A stretch of 64,000 nt of DNA from Chitinophaga sp. LS1 (GCF_034274695.1 NZ_CP128362.1:4094501-4158500); one strand, 5' to 3'. Positions 7,238-16,890 are shown, counted from the first letter of the stretch. Made by a program: numbers and translations. Notes: a model not told the origin generated them from the sequence alone.

Positions 7238-9484
7238 TTATTTCCATGTTTTTTCGCCTTTCTTCATCTTGTCATAAATCGCCTGATACTCCGGTATCTC
7301 TTCCTCATGCGCCAGTTCCACTGATTTTACCATCCATTTCAGGGCATTTTCCTTATCTCCCAGCCTGTACAACAGGTTCGCATAAGTACCCATGGTAAAT
7401 GTATTTCTTTCTATCTCCACCACTCTTTCCATCCATTTCAGGGCCTGATTTAATAAAACAGTATCCTCCGTACCATTGAATACCTTTTGCGCCATGCTGC
7501 TGATTTTGGTAGGGGAGAAGCTGGTACCGCCCTTACTCAGGTAGTCGGTCACGCTTTCCGTCATAGGCTGCCAGTCATGCGTCTTTTTCGCATCAGCTTC
7601 CATTTCCAGGATAGCGAGGAATTGGGGTCGGAATGGATCGGGTATAGAAGTCGTATCTGCATTTTTAAGCCCGAGATCCATATTGAATGTCTGTGGAATA
7701 AAGGCGGCGTGTATTTTACGCAGGGTATCGAGCGGTACTTTGATGATCTCACGATCGTAAGTCATGAGGCCATTTTCCTCAATTTCCACATCGTAAGGTT
7801 CAGTATATATGGAGCCAGACTGGCCCTGAGTTTCGTAGTCTTTTAGCTTTTTAACCATAGATGCGTAGCGGGTACTTAACTCCGCCGGGGTGATCTTTAC
7901 ATATCCCCAACCGGCTACAGCATCCCATTCATGGTTTTTGACAGGTACGCCGATGCCACCCCATTCACCCAATACCCTTGCTTTGCCGGGGAGTGCCGGT
8001 GCAATACCGGGGCCCGGGTAGTCATGTACATCAGCAAAGTCTGCACTGGCCCACTTTTCAGCAACCTCTTGTCCATCCATCTCGTAGTTTTCGCCGGTAT
8101 GACCGTTTACAAGACGGGTAGGGTCTGTGCTCTTCAGCCATTTGGTCAGGCGGAGCTGATCGTAGGTAAACCAGCCTTCATTGAAGAGTACCCATGAAAT
8201 GATGGAAGGATGGTTGTAAAGTTGTGCTACGTTAGCCGCGCTTTCTTTTTCAAAAGCCTCCTTTGCTTCAGGTTTCAGACTGGCACAGGTCACCATATCC
8301 TGCCAAACGAGCATGCCCAGTTTATCTGCATAGTAATACCACCGGGCAGGTTCTATTTTGATGTGCTTACGGATAGTGTTGAATCCCATGGCTTTGATGG
8401 CTTCGATGTCAAAGCGGAGGGCGTCGTCCGTTGGTGCGGTATAAAGACCATCCGGCCAGAAACCCTGATCGAGTACGCCAAGGTTGTAGGTATATTTATC
8501 ATTCAGGTAAATCCTTTCCTGTCCTTTCGGATCTTTTTTGATAGCGATTTTGCGCATGCCGAAATAAGAAGTAACGACATCGGAAGTATCTCCATTCTGA
8601 ATGAGCTTCACAGAGAGGTCATAGAGAAAAGGATCTTCCGGGCTCCACAGGTGTGCTTTGGGAACAGGTATTTTGATGATTTCATTGGTTTTGCCTTTGG
8701 CGGAGCTGATTATTTTACCATTGGTGCTGGCGAATGCTGCTACCTTATAGTTTCCTGTCATACCACCGGTTTTGACGGCGAGGGAAAGGAAACCGCCGTC
8801 TACATCAGGCGTAACCACGAGAGAGGAGATGTAGGTGTCAGGTACGGTTTCGAGCCATACGGTTTGCCAGATACCGGTGGTAGCGGTATAGCGGATGCCT
8901 TTGGGAGCCAGTACCTGTTTGCCATGGGGATTGATGCCCTGGTCAGAAGGATCCCATACGCTCACCAGTATTTCATTGTCGCGTTCTTTCAGCAGGCGGG
9001 TGATGTCGTAAGTAAAGTTCTGGTAGCCACCGGTGTGGGTGCCGGCTTGTTTGCCATTTACATAGACAGTGCTTTGCCAGTCCACGGCGCCGAAGTGTAA
9101 AAGGATCCGTTTTCCTTCAAGCCGTGAAATGGGGGGCAGGGTACGTCTGTACCAAAGTCGTTGTGAGGGCAATACAGCCTTTTTAACGCCCGATAATGCC
9201 GATTCGATAGGATAAGGCACCAGGATTTCTCCGGCGAAAATTACAGGCTTTGTAGCGTCTTTGTCAGTAATGGCGTATTCCCATAGTCCGTTTAGGTTTT
9301 GCCAGTTGTCACGGATCATCTGGGGACGTGGATATTCAGGCAGTGCGTTCGTGGGAGATACGAGTTTGGCCCAGCGGGTTTGCAGGGCTACAGGTTGTAG
9401 CTGCCAGTTGGTCTGCGCGTGTAAAACATGTGCTGTACAGGAAAAAGTGAGAGAAACAGCAAGGTGTTTAACAAAACGTTTCAT
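7238..9484 (-). CDS. Secreted GH2 glycosidase with helical C-terminal repeats
   Basis: This 748-residue protein has a signal peptide (about residues 1-24). It then has the GH2 jelly-roll sugar-binding domain (WQNLNGLWEYA, IRYTATTGIWQTVWLE), an Ig-like domain and the TIM barrel (NTIRKHIKIEPARWYYYAD). The likely acid/base is E436 in LFNEGW and the nucleophile is E507 in VLGEWGG, the spacing expected for GH2 beta-galactosidase or beta-glucuronidase-like enzymes. After about residue 650 a helical, TPR-like segment (ALKWMERVVEIE, NALKWMVKSVELA) is added, which is not part of a minimal GH2 enzyme. Substrate specificity cannot be assigned. It is convergent with the helicase gene. Confidence 0.88.
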   Translation of the reverse strand: MKRFVKHLAVSLTFSCTAHVLHAQTNWQLQPVALQTRWAKLVSPTNALPEYPRPQMIRDNWQNLNGLWEYAITDKDATKPVIFAGEILVPYPIESALSGVKKAVLPSQRLWYRRTLPPISRLEGKRILLHFGAVDWQSTVYVNGKQAGTHTGGYQNFTYDITRLLKERDNEILVSVWDPSDQGINPHGKQVLAPKGIRYTATTGIWQTVWLETVPDTYISSLVVTPDVDGGFLSLAVKTGGMTGNYKVAAFASTNGKIISSAKGKTNEIIKIPVPKAHLWSPEDPFLYDLSVKLIQNGDTSDVVTSYFGMRKIAIKKDPKGQERIYLNDKYTYNLGVLDQGFWPDGLYTAPTDDALRFDIEAIKAMGFNTIRKHIKIEPARWYYYADKLGMLVWQDMVTCASLKPEAKEAFEKESAANVAQLYNHPSIISWVLFNEGWFTYDQLRLTKWLKSTDPTRLVNGHTGENYEMDGQEVAEKWASADFADVHDYPGPGIAPALPGKARVLGEWGGIGVPVKNHEWDAVAGWGYVKITPAELSTRYASMVKKLKDYETQGQSGSIYTEPYDVEIEENGLMTYDREIIKVPLDTLRKIHAAFIPQTFNMDLGLKNADTTSIPDPFRPQFLAILEMEADAKKTHDWQPMTESVTDYLSKGGTSFSPTKISSMAQKVFNGTEDTVLLNQALKWMERVVEIERNTFTMGTYANLLYRLGDKENALKWMVKSVELAHEEEIPEYQAIYDKMKKGEKTWK

Positions 9485-9915
9485 TATAAAGGTTTAAGTG
9501 GCTAACGAATATAACTGCCACAGGGGAAGTATATCCGCAGTCATAAAAGGTGAAATATGATTAGTTGCGGATAATGAGAAAAAGTAACATCGCCCCACGC
9601 GGAATATCAGGTACAGCGGTAAAGCTGTACTTTTCAGGATTTTTTTAATAATCAGACGCATGAAAGTTGGGCATTAGGCTGATAGGGAATTATTACGCAT
9701 TACTTGAATCAAATGTGAGGAAAGAAACTGAATCTGCAAGTAGAAAGTGACCGGCGGTAGCCTCATTAGTAAAGGAATTATAAATTATAGAATATTTGAT
9801 TTGTAGGCGAGTGGATGTGGGGAAGTTGACGATGGGCTGATGAAGGATAGCGTGATGATAAATAAAGGTGCGGCGAGGATGCAACCTTTTTTATAAAATG
9901 GATACTTTGTCAGAT
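9485..9915. other. 431-bp intergenic region, divergent promoters
   Basis: This A/T-rich stretch separates the divergent GH2 and DUF1028 genes. I see no convincing coding frame, repeat or RNA structure. The DUF1028 start is preceded by TACTTTG (9903-9909), a shortened form of the usual promoter box. Confidence 0.5.
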
Positions 9916-11103
9916 ATGAGAACTATAATTTTCCTTTTGTTGACCATCCCTGGATTCGGGCAAAATTTGCCATCTCTCTTACTAAATAAGGATATCAATG
10001 CCACATTTTCAATTACTGCCTATGATCCTGCTGCTGCGGAGTGGGGAATTGCAGTGGCCACGAATAATATCTATGTAGGGAATTCTACTATTTATATTGA
10101 GCCGGGAGTGGGGGCCTTTTCTGTAATTGCGGAGACGGAGCCGGCATATGGTGTAAATGGATTGGCGCAATTAAAAAAAATGCCATTAAAAGAGGCTATT
10201 GAATATACAAGCGCACATGATGAAGATGCCGGATTGAGACAAGTAGCCGGGATTGATAAAGAAGGAAATACTTATGCATATGTTGGCAAAGAATTGAAAT
10301 ACTGGAAAGGAATAGCCGGCGCAAAAAGCGGGAAGAACTATGTAGTAATAGGCAATCAGCTGGCAGCCGGTGTGCTGGATAGTATGGGGGTAGTATTTGA
10401 ACGAACTAAAGGTACCCTGGCAGAACGTTTGTTGGCAGCAATAGTGGCAGGCCAACAGGCGGGTGGTATGATTACTGGCAAACAATCTGCTGCGCTGATG
10501 GTAAAAGGCACGCACAATGAATGGTACAATCAGATAGATATAAGAGTTGATCATTCATTGACTCCTTTTGAAGACCTGAGCAGGTTATTGAGTTTTCATT
10601 ATGGGAGGATCAGATTGAATCAGGCCATCTTTCAATTGAAAAAAGATAACAGGGAAAAAGGAATCGCATTACTGGAACAGGCCACTACTATGCTGGAAGG
10701 ATGGAAAGGGATGCGGGCCAAAATAGCCATGGCGAATATACTGGCAGGTAGAGAAGCGCAGGCAGCTAAAATTTTAGAAGGAGTAAATAAAGAATATATC
10801 CCCGCTTTTTACTGCCTGAAAAATTATATTGATATAGACACAGCACAATTTGATAGTAAAGATTGGAACAGTGCAGTAGAAATGTTGATACAATTAAAAC
10901 GGAATAAAGAGGCAGTGCGTGTAGCAAATGATGTAGTAATACAATACCCGGCCGATTCTTATAGCTGGTACATGTTGGGAAAGGCATACAAAGATGATGG
11001 CAAAATAAAAGAAGGGAATAAATGTTTTGAAAGAGCTGTGAACCTGGATAAAGATAATGTTGAAGCACTTGCCGCATTAAATAATCAACAGGCCGGAGAA
11101 TGA
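9916..11103 (+). CDS. DUF1028 Ntn-hydrolase-like protein with TPR tail
   Basis: I take ATG 9916 as the start because it opens a signal peptide (MRTIIFLLLTIPGFGQ); ATG 9898 is also possible. Residues from about 25 to 230 carry the DUF1028 pattern (ATFSITAYDPAAAEWGIAVA, then GAFSVIAETEPAYGVNGL, and RQVAGIDKEGNTYAYVG). This family is placed in the Ntn-hydrolase fold superfamily but has no settled reaction. The C-terminal third contains TPR-like helices, the last reading YSWYMLGKAYKDDGKIKEG. The protein should be exported. The 3' end of the gene itself forms the left arm of a terminator hairpin. Confidence 0.8.
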   Translation: MRTIIFLLLTIPGFGQNLPSLLLNKDINATFSITAYDPAAAEWGIAVATNNIYVGNSTIYIEPGVGAFSVIAETEPAYGVNGLAQLKKMPLKEAIEYTSAHDEDAGLRQVAGIDKEGNTYAYVGKELKYWKGIAGAKSGKNYVVIGNQLAAGVLDSMGVVFERTKGTLAERLLAAIVAGQQAGGMITGKQSAALMVKGTHNEWYNQIDIRVDHSLTPFEDLSRLLSFHYGRIRLNQAIFQLKKDNREKGIALLEQATTMLEGWKGMRAKIAMANILAGREAQAAKILEGVNKEYIPAFYCLKNYIDIDTAQFDSKDWNSAVEMLIQLKRNKEAVRVANDVVIQYPADSYSWYMLGKAYKDDGKIKEGNKCFERAVNLDKDNVEALAALNNQQAGE

Positions 11104-11124
11104 AATCTCCGGCCTGTTGATTAT
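11081..11124 (+). terminator. 19-bp terminator overlapping the DUF1028 stop
   Basis: The arm at 11081-11099 pairs perfectly with 11106-11124 across a 6-nt loop that contains the TGA stop. The left arm is coding sequence, so the terminator is embedded in the gene end. It could also serve the GH43 relic on the other strand. Confidence 0.8.
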
Positions 11125-11135
11125 ACAGAAAAACC

Positions 11136-11594
11136 TTATTGTATAACGATCTTCTTCGTCACAGCCGCATTTTTCGTACTGATCTGTATAAAATACAAAC
11201 CCGCCGGCAAGCCCTTTCCGATATTTATCTTTGATTGATGTTGGGTTTGCTGATCACTCACCACTGTACCTGCTGAAGGCCGGCCACCGGTAGAACAGGC
11301 CTAGTACAGGTAGTATTACACACATTCAGGCGCCCGGAAGGTGCCGGCAAAGTCCATAACATACGTATTGATCCAGCTGGGCCAGGTACCGGATGCAAAA
11401 ACCATGGAGGCAGTAGTCCAGTTGATCAGGTCTGTAGAAGTAAGGTGATAGATCTGCGCACCGGTGCCAAATACATGATAGACGCCGTTCCGCTTGATAA
11501 TAGTAGAAGGGTCGTGGATGCCTGTGAGGCCCTGTAGGGCATAGGATGAGAGGCATACGAATAGGGAAATAATGAAAAGTGTAAAAGTTTTCAT
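11136..11594 (-). pseudogene. GH43 glycosidase relic with T9SS sorting tail
   Basis: The minus strand starts a secreted GH43-like protein: signal peptide MKTFTLFIISLFVCLSSYA, then GLTGIHDPSTIIKRNGVYHV with the first catalytic-region aspartate of this family. The frame stops after 92 residues (RAPECV). In the same frame, past two stop codons (TAA and TAG), the sequence continues from about 11290 down to 11136 as a typical type IX secretion tail (NIGKGLPAGLYFIQISTK, ending KKIVIQ). The two ends of one gene therefore remain while the middle, probably several hundred codons, is lost. The original enzyme was probably an arabinan-type hydrolase exported by T9SS. Confidence 0.75.
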
Positions 11595-11833
11595 AACAGT
11601 AAAAGGGTTTTATCGGTGAAATTTAAGAAAGCATCAATTTGGGGCATACAGCAGCAGAAAAGAGGTATTCTTTCTTTTAGAGAGCGTTCAATCTGGCGTT
11701 AAAGAGCTATCGTGTTAATTTTACGATTAATTAAATGCATATCAATTTGTGAATATAGCATCAGGATATGATAATTTAAATCAACCCATTTGTTAAAATG
11801 ACATAAATCATGAATGTCGATTGTTATTTGCTG

Positions 11834-11841
11834 TAGCTTTG
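11834..11841 (+). promoter_or_regulatory. -7 box TAGCTTTG for queD
   Basis: TAGCTTTG matches TAnnTTTG and ends 20 nt before the GTG at 11862. It argues that translation starts there and not at ATG 11814, which lies upstream of the box. Confidence 0.55.
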
Positions 11842-11861
11842 CAAAAATTCGAGAACGATCA

Positions 11862-12287
11862 GTGTTGCAAATCACTAAAATATTCAACTTCGAAACGGCA
11901 CATGCACTGTATGGATACGCCGGTAAATGCAGGAACTTACACGGGCATTCCTATAAGCTGCATGTAACTGTCAGCAGTAAAACACCTGAAGAAGGATACC
12001 TGGGGGGCACGGGGATTTTGATGGACTTTAAAGACCTGAAAAAACTGGTGAATGAAAAAGTGGTTGATAAATTCGATCACCGCCTTATTCTATCCAAAGC
12101 TTACCTGGCCGCTAATCCGAATTTGGGAGAGCTGGAAAACCTCGAAATCTGGGACATCGAACCATCCGCAGAAAACATTATCCTGTATATCAAACAGGAA
12201 CTGCAAGGTGGGTTCCCCGAAGATGTAGAGTTAGTTAAACTGGTTTTGTATGAAACCAGCGATTCTTACGCCGAATGGATCAAGTAA
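11862..12287 (+). CDS. queD: 6-carboxytetrahydropterin synthase (QueD/PTPS family)
   Basis: From GTG 11862 this gives 141 residues, the normal size for QueD. QueD converts dihydroneopterin triphosphate to 6-carboxytetrahydropterin in queuosine and 7-deazaguanine synthesis. The zinc ligands H14, H27 and H29 are present (FETAHAL; NLHGHSY), as is the catalytic cysteine C23 in GKCRN. The start is placed by the promoter box upstream; the frame is open from ATG 11814, so a longer form is not excluded. No other queuosine gene lies beside it. A tetrahydrobiopterin-type PTPS is the main alternative. Confidence 0.85.
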   Translation: MLQITKIFNFETAHALYGYAGKCRNLHGHSYKLHVTVSSKTPEEGYLGGTGILMDFKDLKKLVNEKVVDKFDHRLILSKAYLAANPNLGELENLEIWDIEPSAENIILYIKQELQGGFPEDVELVKLVLYETSDSYAEWIK

Positions 12288-12411
12288 TATATTTGAATCT
12301 AAGCCGCAATAGAGTGGATCAAGTCACAAACTGGTGGTTGTATCATGGGAATCATCGCATAGCTTTAAGGACCAACATTATGGTAAACTGATACACCCTT
12401 TTTCCAATAAG

Positions 12412-12434
12412 AGGCCTGAGCAATGCTCAGGCCT
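12412..12434 (+). terminator. Terminator after queD
   Basis: AGGCCTGAGC and GCTCAGGCCT form a 10-bp stem with an AAT loop, followed by a T-run (TTTTTG). The orientation suits queD on the plus strand; the convergent reductase gene ends just beyond. Confidence 0.85.
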
Positions 12435-12473
12435 TTTTGTTGTAGCCTATATACTATATACAGGCCCGCTGTT

Positions 12474-14705
12474 CTATACTGTCAATTGTGCCTGTGGCAA
12501 CTCGCACGCACCGCCTGCACAGGCGATCGCACCCAGGGTGTTCACATCCACATAATCAGGTAATTCTTCTTTGTATTTGCTCCAGTCGATCATCTTTGCA
12601 TTCTTCACGATCGTCATGTAGCGATAATAACGATGCACATCTTTCAATGCATAAGTCATCTTTTTCAGATCTTTCTTAAAGTAGTTCTTCGCAAACTTTT
12701 TTGCACGTCTGATCCAGTCTTTCTGGTAGAAGATCTTTTCACGGCTTCCTTCCAGCGGCAGGTTCCTGTCCAGCACATACATACATGCTTTCCACAGATC
12801 CTGGTCAAATGCATGCAGACCATCCACGATCAGACCTGATGCCATGATCACACCATCTCCATACATTTTGATCAGCTCCTCCGGTGTAAACACTTCTGAA
12901 TAAGGTGCCTGATTGTATTCCAGTGAACCAGACATACCCAGCAGAGAAATACCTGCAAAGTATTGACGGTTGGCATAGATATAATCAGTTACATCTTCCC
13001 AGTTATCTACTGAAATTGTATTGGATACATTGTGTCTTACAGATGGTATTACACATCTTTCTATATTGGTACCCGGATACACCCAGTTTTCCATAATAAA
13101 CTTCACGATCTCCAGGTGTTTCACACCATATACATCATGCTTGCTCATGGCCTTTGGTTCTGCTTCCATTGCAAAGCCGATAGCATAGTCACGACCATTG
13201 AAATCCCACACACTTTTCTCTACCAGTTCGGGATTCTGTGACTTGAAAAACTCTACACCATATTCATCCGGATTCACCTGTACATAACGGATCCAGCGTT
13301 TGCCTTCCACCGGTTTTACGCCTGATGAGGAACCGAGTATGATAGCACCATTACCATCAGGTTTACTGAGGGTAGTACGTGCTGCATAATTGATACCTAG
13401 TACAGCAGCCAGTTCCTTGTTGATATCTTTGATAAGTTGTACCCCCTCTGCCAATGTTTCTTTGTTTAGCAGTACATCAGGATTATCTAACCAACCTGAT
13501 ATAGCACAACCTAATAAGGCTTCGTTTTTAAAGATCTCTTCTGTTACACCACCTACGTAATCGAAGGTAGTATAACCTGCCTGCAATGTACCTAAGATAG
13601 CGAGTGCCTTACACATGCGCAGGAACGTCTTCTTATCTTTGCACATCGCACCGTTACCCGTTGTCAGGTTGCATCCCTGCCAGCCGGATACCCATCCATC
13701 TTCTGTTTTCAGCTTAGGTACCATCCCTACTTCCACACATGGGTTGTACAGAATTTCAAGATCATCCAGCCATACAAAACCGGGTTCACCATATTCTTTT
13801 ACTGATTCCATAATGGACTGAAACTCTTCGTAAGTAGTTGCTGATTTCAGGAGAGCGACTGAGTTATTAGAGCGTGCACGTTGGGGTTGTGTGATATACC
13901 AGTTACCAGTTTTGGCATTCAGCATTTCTTCATCATCTTTGCTGAAGATACAGATGGTAGCACTTCTTCTTACACCACCAGCCAGTACTGCATTTGAAGC
14001 ATGCATCACGATGTCGTATGCAAGAATGCTTCTCATAGTACCACCCTGTGATTTCAGCCACTGTTCGATGATATCTTCTATTTTCTGGATCGCTGTTTTC
14101 AACGGATCAGAACCCGGCGCTTTGAACCCGGAAGAGATGTACGCACCCTTTGGTCTGATGAGGGAATAGTCCAGTCTTACTTCATATCCCCAATAGGTCT
14201 GGAACTTTTTGTCTGCCCTGAAATAGGATGCCAGCAATACGCCAATCGCATCTGCCCAACCTTCTATACTGTCTTCAATAATAAAGGTCTTGGTTCCTTT
14301 GTCACGTGCCTGTAATTCAGGAAGTTTTGCAATATGCTGCTGCTGTACTGAAAAACCCACTCCACAACCGCTCAACAGCCACCACATGGACTCTCTGAAG
14401 AATTCAGCCCTGTCGCAATAAGAGGTCAGACAGTTATACATCTTGGAGTTGTGACGCAGGATGGGGAACCCGCCAAATTGTAATGCCCGCTGAGAACCTA
14501 ATACCAGTTTATCAACATAAGCATCTTCTGCAAAATCCATGTACTCCGACAACACCTTGTTATCAAGCAGGTGTGCGTATTTGTCTCGGTGCATTTTCAT
14601 GACCCGCTCCCGGATGGCTTCTTCCCAGGTTTCCTTCCTGCTTAATTCAGGACGGTACTTTAAATAGCCGGTCTGTAGCTTAAATTCTGATAAAAAGTTC
14701 TGCAT
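12474..14705 (-). CDS. nrdJ: Adenosylcobalamin-dependent (class II) ribonucleotide reductase
   Basis: The 743-residue protein matches the monomeric class II ribonucleoside-triphosphate reductase, which makes deoxynucleotides with a B12-derived radical and no oxygen. It has the first reducible cysteine C114 in SGCGVGFS and the NPCVE motif with C323 as the probable thiyl site. C345 in GCNLTTGN is the partner cysteine, and a C-terminal shuttle pair C729/C734 (CAGGAC) is spaced as in the Lactobacillus enzyme. The segment between C323 and C345 is longer than in that enzyme. No small subunit is needed and none is seen. A promoter box lies 83 nt upstream. I see no obvious cobalamin riboswitch. Confidence 0.9.
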   Translation of the reverse strand: MQNFLSEFKLQTGYLKYRPELSRKETWEEAIRERVMKMHRDKYAHLLDNKVLSEYMDFAEDAYVDKLVLGSQRALQFGGFPILRHNSKMYNCLTSYCDRAEFFRESMWWLLSGCGVGFSVQQQHIAKLPELQARDKGTKTFIIEDSIEGWADAIGVLLASYFRADKKFQTYWGYEVRLDYSLIRPKGAYISSGFKAPGSDPLKTAIQKIEDIIEQWLKSQGGTMRSILAYDIVMHASNAVLAGGVRRSATICIFSKDDEEMLNAKTGNWYITQPQRARSNNSVALLKSATTYEEFQSIMESVKEYGEPGFVWLDDLEILYNPCVEVGMVPKLKTEDGWVSGWQGCNLTTGNGAMCKDKKTFLRMCKALAILGTLQAGYTTFDYVGGVTEEIFKNEALLGCAISGWLDNPDVLLNKETLAEGVQLIKDINKELAAVLGINYAARTTLSKPDGNGAIILGSSSGVKPVEGKRWIRYVQVNPDEYGVEFFKSQNPELVEKSVWDFNGRDYAIGFAMEAEPKAMSKHDVYGVKHLEIVKFIMENWVYPGTNIERCVIPSVRHNVSNTISVDNWEDVTDYIYANRQYFAGISLLGMSGSLEYNQAPYSEVFTPEELIKMYGDGVIMASGLIVDGLHAFDQDLWKACMYVLDRNLPLEGSREKIFYQKDWIRRAKKFAKNYFKKDLKKMTYALKDVHRYYRYMTIVKNAKMIDWSKYKEELPDYVDVNTLGAIACAGGACELPQAQLTV

Positions 14706-14787
14706 GCTCTAAAAGTCTTGATTTTTAATGCCTAACAATGGTATTGGCTAGGAATAAACAGCGAAGTTTGGTGTTATGATAACACTA

Positions 14788-14795
14788 CAAAGGTA
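14788..14795 (-). promoter_or_regulatory. -7 box TACCTTTG for the reductase
   Basis: On the minus strand this reads TACCTTTG, a match to TAnnTTTG, leaving a leader of roughly 75 nt before the start at 14705. Confidence 0.5.
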
Positions 14796-14899
14796 TTCGA
14801 TTGGGGAGGATGGAGGGGAGAAAGTTAAACACATGTGTGCATAACTAATTGCCGCCTGAAATATAGTATTACTATATCGCTTTAAGGGTATCAAAAGGT

Positions 14900-14950
14900 C
14901 ATCAAAAGAGCACCTTTTTATCCCCGGGATATTGAGGTACCCTTTGAGTG
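14900..14950. repeat. Decayed copy of a dispersed palindromic element
   Basis: The left arm CATCAAAAGAGCACCTT (14900-14916) agrees at 15 of 17 positions with the left arm of the perfect palindrome at 61791-61841. The centre shares GGGATAT, and the right arm (14934-14950) is degenerate. The two sites look like copies of one genome-dispersed repeat. Confidence 0.5.
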
Positions 14951-14974
14951 ACGAATTGGTAGCGAAGCCGTACT

Positions 14975-16063
14975 ATGGTCGTGCACTGGATTTCTTCAAG
15001 AGATTTATTTTTGTCCTCAGACTTAATTCAATTTATCTTCACATATAAAATTCACACTATTAGTACCAGACTTACCAAAGAAGAACGCTGGCCCTTATTC
15101 CGCGCGGCGCTTACCACCTCCCCGCTCATTGCGATGCTGCTGGTGACCCCCGTATTCCTGGTCAGAAATGTGAATATCAGTCATATGTGGCTCGCCTTTC
15201 CCGGCGCTACCATCGGCATTTTTATGGCCTGGCTGTTTCATATTCTGCTCATCGGAAGAACACGCCTGCATAAAACCCGTTTTTTCATTTCTACATTCTT
15301 CATGATCTCCGTTACGAGTATTACCTATTTCGTAAGCAGGAGACATAATATGAATATATTTATATCCGAAACTTCTTTTTTCCTTTACAGGGTGGTCAAT
15401 ATCATTGCTGTCAATTCCATGGTATATATTATTTCCGTGGTGATATTATTAAACAGGACCAAAAAGAAACTGGACATTGAAAATGAACACCTAAAATTCG
15501 CTAACCTCCAATCCAGGTACGAACTACTGGTCAACCAGCTGAACCCTCACTTTCTTTTTAATGCCATTGGCACTGCCAAAGCCCTGATCCGGAAAGATCC
15601 CGCTATCGCAGATGAATACCTGGTGAAGTTATCCAGTTTTCTGCGCCTGGGATTAGAGAATAAACGATTTGATACCATCACCGTAGCAGAAGAACTGGCC
15701 CTCTGTAAGGACTATATCTCCCTGCAACAGATGCGGTTCGATACTGCCTTACAGTTCGATGCACAGATTGATAAAAAATTCTCTGACTATTATGTACCTT
15801 ACTTCGCCATCCTTATTCTCGTGGAAAACGCAGTGAAACATAATGCCATGACAGAAGAAGAACCACTGAGAATAGCTGTCACCAATAATGATACTATGCT
15901 GCAGGTAACTAATAATATACAACCACGATTCCTACTGGAAGCGTCTTCCAGAACAGGGCTGCAAAACCTGGAAGAAAGATATCGTCTGCTATATAATGAA
16001 ACCATCACGGTCGATAACGACGGGGAAACATTTAGTGTAAGTATAAAAATGATTCGCAAATGA
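14975..16063 (+). CDS. LytS-type sensor histidine kinase
   Basis: The 362-residue protein has four predicted membrane segments in its first 160 residues, a short linker helix and then a His-kinase domain of the LytS type. The phospho-accepting histidine is H192 in NQLNPHFLFNAIG, and the ATPase part shows LVENAVKHN and GLQNLEERY. Kinases of this class signal to LytTR response regulators, and one overlaps its stop by 4 nt. The first 35 or so codons are doubtful, because I see no clear promoter or ribosome site to fix the start. With no large extracytoplasmic domain, it probably senses something at the membrane. The downstream efflux genes are its likely targets. Confidence 0.85.
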   Translation: MVVHWISSRDLFLSSDLIQFIFTYKIHTISTRLTKEERWPLFRAALTTSPLIAMLLVTPVFLVRNVNISHMWLAFPGATIGIFMAWLFHILLIGRTRLHKTRFFISTFFMISVTSITYFVSRRHNMNIFISETSFFLYRVVNIIAVNSMVYIISVVILLNRTKKKLDIENEHLKFANLQSRYELLVNQLNPHFLFNAIGTAKALIRKDPAIADEYLVKLSSFLRLGLENKRFDTITVAEELALCKDYISLQQMRFDTALQFDAQIDKKFSDYYVPYFAILILVENAVKHNAMTEEEPLRIAVTNNDTMLQVTNNIQPRFLLEASSRTGLQNLEERYRLLYNETITVDNDGETFSVSIKMIRK

Positions 16064-16803
16064 ATGTAGTGATCATTGAAGATGAAAAGAACCTGGCAGA
16101 AGAATTACAGCACTATATTCTCAGCGCACGTAAAGAATGGACCGTCGTAAAAATTCTCCCTTCTGTAAAACAAGCCCTGGCCTGGTTTGAAACCAATACC
16201 TGCCAGCTGGTCTTCAGTGATATTCAACTAGGTGACGGGCTGAGTTTTGAAATCTTCCATCATTTAAAACTCAATGTACCTGTCATCTTCTGCACCGCCT
16301 TTAATGAATACGCTATTCAGGCTTTTAAAAATAATGGTATTGATTATATCCTGAAACCTTATGGACAGACCCTGATCAATGATGCCATCGCGCATTATGA
16401 AAGCCTGCGGCAGAGTATTTCGCCGGATTATCACACCATTATTCAATTACTGCAAAAGCCTACCGCCACCTCCCGGCTGCTGGTGAGTCTGCGGGACAAG
16501 ATCATTCCCATCAAAACGGAAGATATCGCCCTGTTCTATATCCACCATGGCCAGGTATCCCTCATCGATTTTGAACAACATATATATATGATCAGTCAGC
16601 CGCTGGATGAACTGGAAGCAACTGTAGGACCCGGCTTTTACCGGGCAGACAGGCAGCACCTGGTGAACAGAAAGGCCATCCGCGATGTTTCTCAATCTTT
16701 GGGCAGGAAGCTTTTATTAAATCTCCTCGTGGAATACAATGAAGCTGTGATGATCAGGAAAGAGAAGGCTACAGAGTTCCTGGAATGGCTCATAAAAGAC
16801 TAA
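16060..16803 (+). CDS. LytTR response regulator
   Basis: This 247-residue regulator overlaps the kinase gene by ATGA, so the two are translationally coupled. The receiver domain has acidic residues near E7-D8-E9, the phospho-acceptor D54 in FSDIQLGDG, a conserved threonine/alanine in FCTAFNEYA and a lysine in YILKPYG. From about residue 145 it carries a LytTR DNA-binding domain (FYIHHGQVSLIDFE ... FYRADRQHLVNRKAI). Such domains usually bind pairs of direct repeats upstream of target promoters. The efflux operon starts 87 nt downstream. Confidence 0.92.
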   Translation: MNVVIIEDEKNLAEELQHYILSARKEWTVVKILPSVKQALAWFETNTCQLVFSDIQLGDGLSFEIFHHLKLNVPVIFCTAFNEYAIQAFKNNGIDYILKPYGQTLINDAIAHYESLRQSISPDYHTIIQLLQKPTATSRLLVSLRDKIIPIKTEDIALFYIHHGQVSLIDFEQHIYMISQPLDELEATVGPGFYRADRQHLVNRKAIRDVSQSLGRKLLLNLLVEYNEAVMIRKEKATEFLEWLIKD

Positions 16804-16890
16804 TCCATCCCCCAATTTGTCTAATTCAGCAAACCAGATTTTTACAGTTGCTAATTGTTTTGAATATTTGTTGTCGTAAACAATTGCCTG

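Noticed and set aside
8210-9100. 296-codon open frame on the plus strand
   Set aside because: It is fully antisense to the well-supported GH2 gene and its translation shows no domain pattern.
12334-12555. 73-codon frame after queD
   Set aside because: It runs through a clear terminator and into the antisense of the reductase gene.
14706-14974. Possible cobalamin riboswitch before the class II ribonucleotide reductase
   Set aside because: The enzyme needs B12, but I could not find the conserved B12-box or a matching fold in the leader; a plain promoter box is present.
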